64,000 nt of DNA. Origin: Latescibacteria bacterium UBA6620 (lineage in GTDB: Bacteria > Latescibacterota > UBA2968). Both the position numbers and the translations under genes were made by a program. This document shows, in pieces, positions 61,999 through 64,000 of this stretch. The stretch covers positions 1 to 64,000 of the forward strand of contig DJHM01000061.1 of the NCBI GenBank assembly GCA_002433075.1, in the 5' to 3' direction. The notes under the pieces are model-generated. The model saw nothing but the letters and a program-made list of their open reading frames with translations. It had not been told where the DNA came from and ran no database searches. Positions within the stretch are counted from its first letter, which is position 1. Each line of letters begins with the position of its first letter.

Positions 61999-64000
61999 AC
62001 CGACGATCCTCCGACACCGAAAAACCCTCCGTGCGCCCGACACGACACCCCCTGTGTTTCTCGCCGGACCGATCGCCGAGGGCATTGAAGACGTCACCGC
62101 CGTCGTTCGCTGGCGTCTCGATGAACGGGCAGAGGGCGTGGTCGACGTGATGACCGACGGGGCGTCCATCGCGACGATCCCCTCCGAAGCAGCACTCGTT
62201 CACGTCGTGCAGCTCCAGGACCTGATGGCCACGACCACCTACGAGGTCGTCGTCACCGTTACGGACGGATCCGGAAACGCCGGCCAGAGCGACCCCGTCC
62301 CCTTCGTCACCCTGACGACGCCAGATACCCAACCACCGCAGTCCGTACGACGACCTCGGGCAGACGTAACTCACGTCAGTGCCACAATCACCTGGTAGGT
62401 TGATGAACCGGTCGTGGGCGCAGCTCGGTTCGGCCCCGCATCCGGCGATCGAGCAACCTCGGTTCAGGCAGAGATGGTTTCGCGCGTGATGATCATCGAG
62501 ATTCCCGACCTCGAATCGGATACCGACTACACCTACGAAGCCGTTGCGACCGACCTGTCTGACAATGTCCTGACGAGTCCCGTCCTCACCTTCACCACAC
62601 TGTCCGCGCCCGATGTCGCCTCCCCGATCGTCATCGGGGGACCCGCGGTCAGCGGGATCTCCCAAACCCAGGCCACCGTTTCCTGGAAGACGGACGAACC
62701 TGCGTTCTCGCGCGTCGTCTACGACTCACTCGACATCACCCTCGCCTCGTTCCGTAGCTCCTTGGGTGAAGAACCATCGACCGTTCACATTCGACGGCTC
62801 ACCGGTCTGACCGCAGCCACGACCTATAACTTCCAGGTCGTCAGCATCGACCTCGCTGGAAACACCAGTCAGATCGACGGCGAATATTTCGAGACGCTTG
62901 CCGAGCCGGATACGACACCCCCGCGATTGACCGCGACTCCAACCATCACATCGTTCCTGTCCGATGGGCTGACCGTCACATAGGAAACGGACGAAGCGGC
63001 TACATCGGATCTCGCAGAAAACACCGTCGATCCTAACAACCCGGAGCCGGAGGTTCGAGAGATCAGCGAAGACCTCATCCAGATCCATACCGCCTCCCTC
63101 ACTGGATTGACCCCCGAAACCGAGTACCGGCTCACGGTGCGGTCTGTGGACGGAGACGGCAATGTCTTCGTGACCGAGTTGACCGACATCGTCACGGTTG
63201 CAGCGCCCGACGTGCTCCTGACGAATCTCGAACCCGAAACCGACTATGGGTTCGCCACACAGTCCATCGACCGTAGCGGAAACGGACCCACCACGTCCCA
63301 TGTCTTTTCATTCCGAACCAACGACACTGCTGACGAAATGCACCCCGCAGTGCCGGCCGGTCTTGCGGTCAGAACCGCCGAGGGCGAGGTCATTCTCTCC
63401 TGGAGTCTGGTTGACGAGGGGGACATCTCGGGCTACGACATCCTGCGTTCCAAAGGGGAAAGCGACTTCCAACCCATCGCCACACTCGTCCCCGGTCCCA
63501 CGTACCGAGACGACGGTCTTGACCCCGACGTGGCCTACCGATACGCGGTCCAGGCCATTGATGGAGCATCGAACAGCAGTGAAAGATCTGAATCGATCGA
63601 AGCCGTCGCCGACGGCTCCGGCAGACCGACGGCGCCGGTACCGATGATGCCGATGGGTGAGGAACCCCTTCTTCAGGTGGGCAATGCCGTGAGCACGATC
63701 GACCTGACGTACAACTTCCAGGTCGCTGCCAACTCAGCCTTCACGGACATCGTAGCCCAAGCATCGGGGATCCCGGCGGGCACGGGAGGGTCGGAAGGTA
63801 TCACAGGCTGGCGTGTAGACGTTGCGCTCGAAGAAGACAAGACCTTCTTCTGGCGGGCGTGGGCCTTCGACGGCATTCTGGACGGGGCCTTCTCGGTGAT
63901 CGGCGAGTTTGTCGCCGGCCAAACCGCCACCGCCTTCCCCGGCGACATCGACGGCGATCTGGAAGTCGGGTTTACGGACTTCCTCGCGTTCGCAAACGCG
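61999..64000 (+). pseudogene. Fibronectin-III repeat surface protein, broken, running off the window
   Basis: A frame of Fn3 domains (ATVSWKTDEPAFSRVVYDS, LTGLTAATTYNFQVVSID and others) runs to the end of the window. It has no start codon: APDTTPPVFLAGP, already the linker of an Fn3 domain, begins soon after the nuclease stop. TAG occurs at 62396 (ATITW-TAG-VDEPVVG) and 62981 (GLTVT-TAG-ETDEAATSD; the aligned Trp). A domain is also partly missing: TVAAPDV joins directly to LLTNLEPETDYGF. The last residues GDIDGDLEVGFTDFLAFANA resemble the dockerin-like Asp-rich ending of large exported proteins. Confidence 0.72.

Noticed and set aside
12327..62983. Reassignment of TAG to a single amino acid
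   Set aside because: TAG closes many intact genes with normal lengths, and the aligned residues at internal TAGs include Tyr, Trp and Lys. Readthrough at specific sites is not excluded.
1..64000. CRISPR arrays, insertion sequences, integrases, tRNA and rRNA genes
   Set aside because: No regularly spaced repeats, transposase motifs or RNA gene patterns were seen on either strand.

Overview
The window is high-GC, densely coded bacterial DNA with no plasmid, phage, rRNA, tRNA or CRISPR signature that I can see. The gene content points to an uncultured member of a candidate phylum of the Latescibacterota or Poribacteria type (inference from gene content only). That content is nine phytanoyl-CoA-dioxygenase-like (PhyH) genes, four sulfatases without signal peptides, three Gfo/Idh/MocA oxidoreductases, three xylose-isomerase-like TIM barrels, a GH106-like glycosidase, an FG-GAP propeller protein and a fibronectin-III protein whose last residues look dockerin-like.

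Layout. 1-600: a decayed minus-strand GntR/ABC pair. 610-10285: Gfo/Idh/MocA genes, a sulfatase, a DUF1349-like protein and a propeller hydrolase, a polysaccharide-pyruvyl-transferase-like gene, and broken creatininase, amidase and VOC genes. 10344-16153: housekeeping-like singles (transaldolase-like, TfoX-N, HAD, DUF2277), a PhyH and a third Gfo. 16267-19194: a translationally coupled trio (kelch, unknown beta-rich, M28 peptidase), each interrupted by in-frame stops. 19265-27675: tandem PhyH genes, tandem TIM barrels, sulfatase, cytochrome c-glucose dehydrogenase fusion. 27936-39824: five-gene PhyH-rich stretch, then SDR, class-III aminotransferase, amidase, DUF2164 and mutarotase-like genes. 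40479-46655: FG-GAP, GH106, YwbE and SDR genes with 4-base overlaps. 46746-51902: PhyH, MlrC-like metallopeptidase, YaiI, DEAD-box helicase. 52056-54648: four consecutive broken genes. 54754-64000: a GGCT-GNAT fusion, PhyH, two sulfatases, a CehA/McbA-type PHP hydrolase, an S1/P1 nuclease and a broken Fn3 protein that runs off the window.

Functionally the intact genes fit cytoplasmic catabolism of sulfated or modified sugars and related small molecules: sulfatases remove sulfate, Gfo/Idh/MocA and SDR enzymes oxidise, TIM barrels and mutarotase-like proteins isomerise, GH106 and propeller hydrolases cleave glycosides, and PhyH enzymes hydroxylate undefined substrates. Specific substrates cannot be assigned from sequence alone.

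The most unusual property is the number of damaged genes (about sixteen) in an otherwise well-coded region. Two kinds of damage occur: frameshifts, three of them at simple-sequence tracts, and single in-frame stop codons inside otherwise continuous reading frames. The in-frame stops are strongly skewed to TAG (nine well supported, three more plausible, against one TAA and three TGA), although TAG closes only 12 of 47 intact genes. Pseudogenisation is the default explanation; sequencing error and amber readthrough are alternatives that can be tested.
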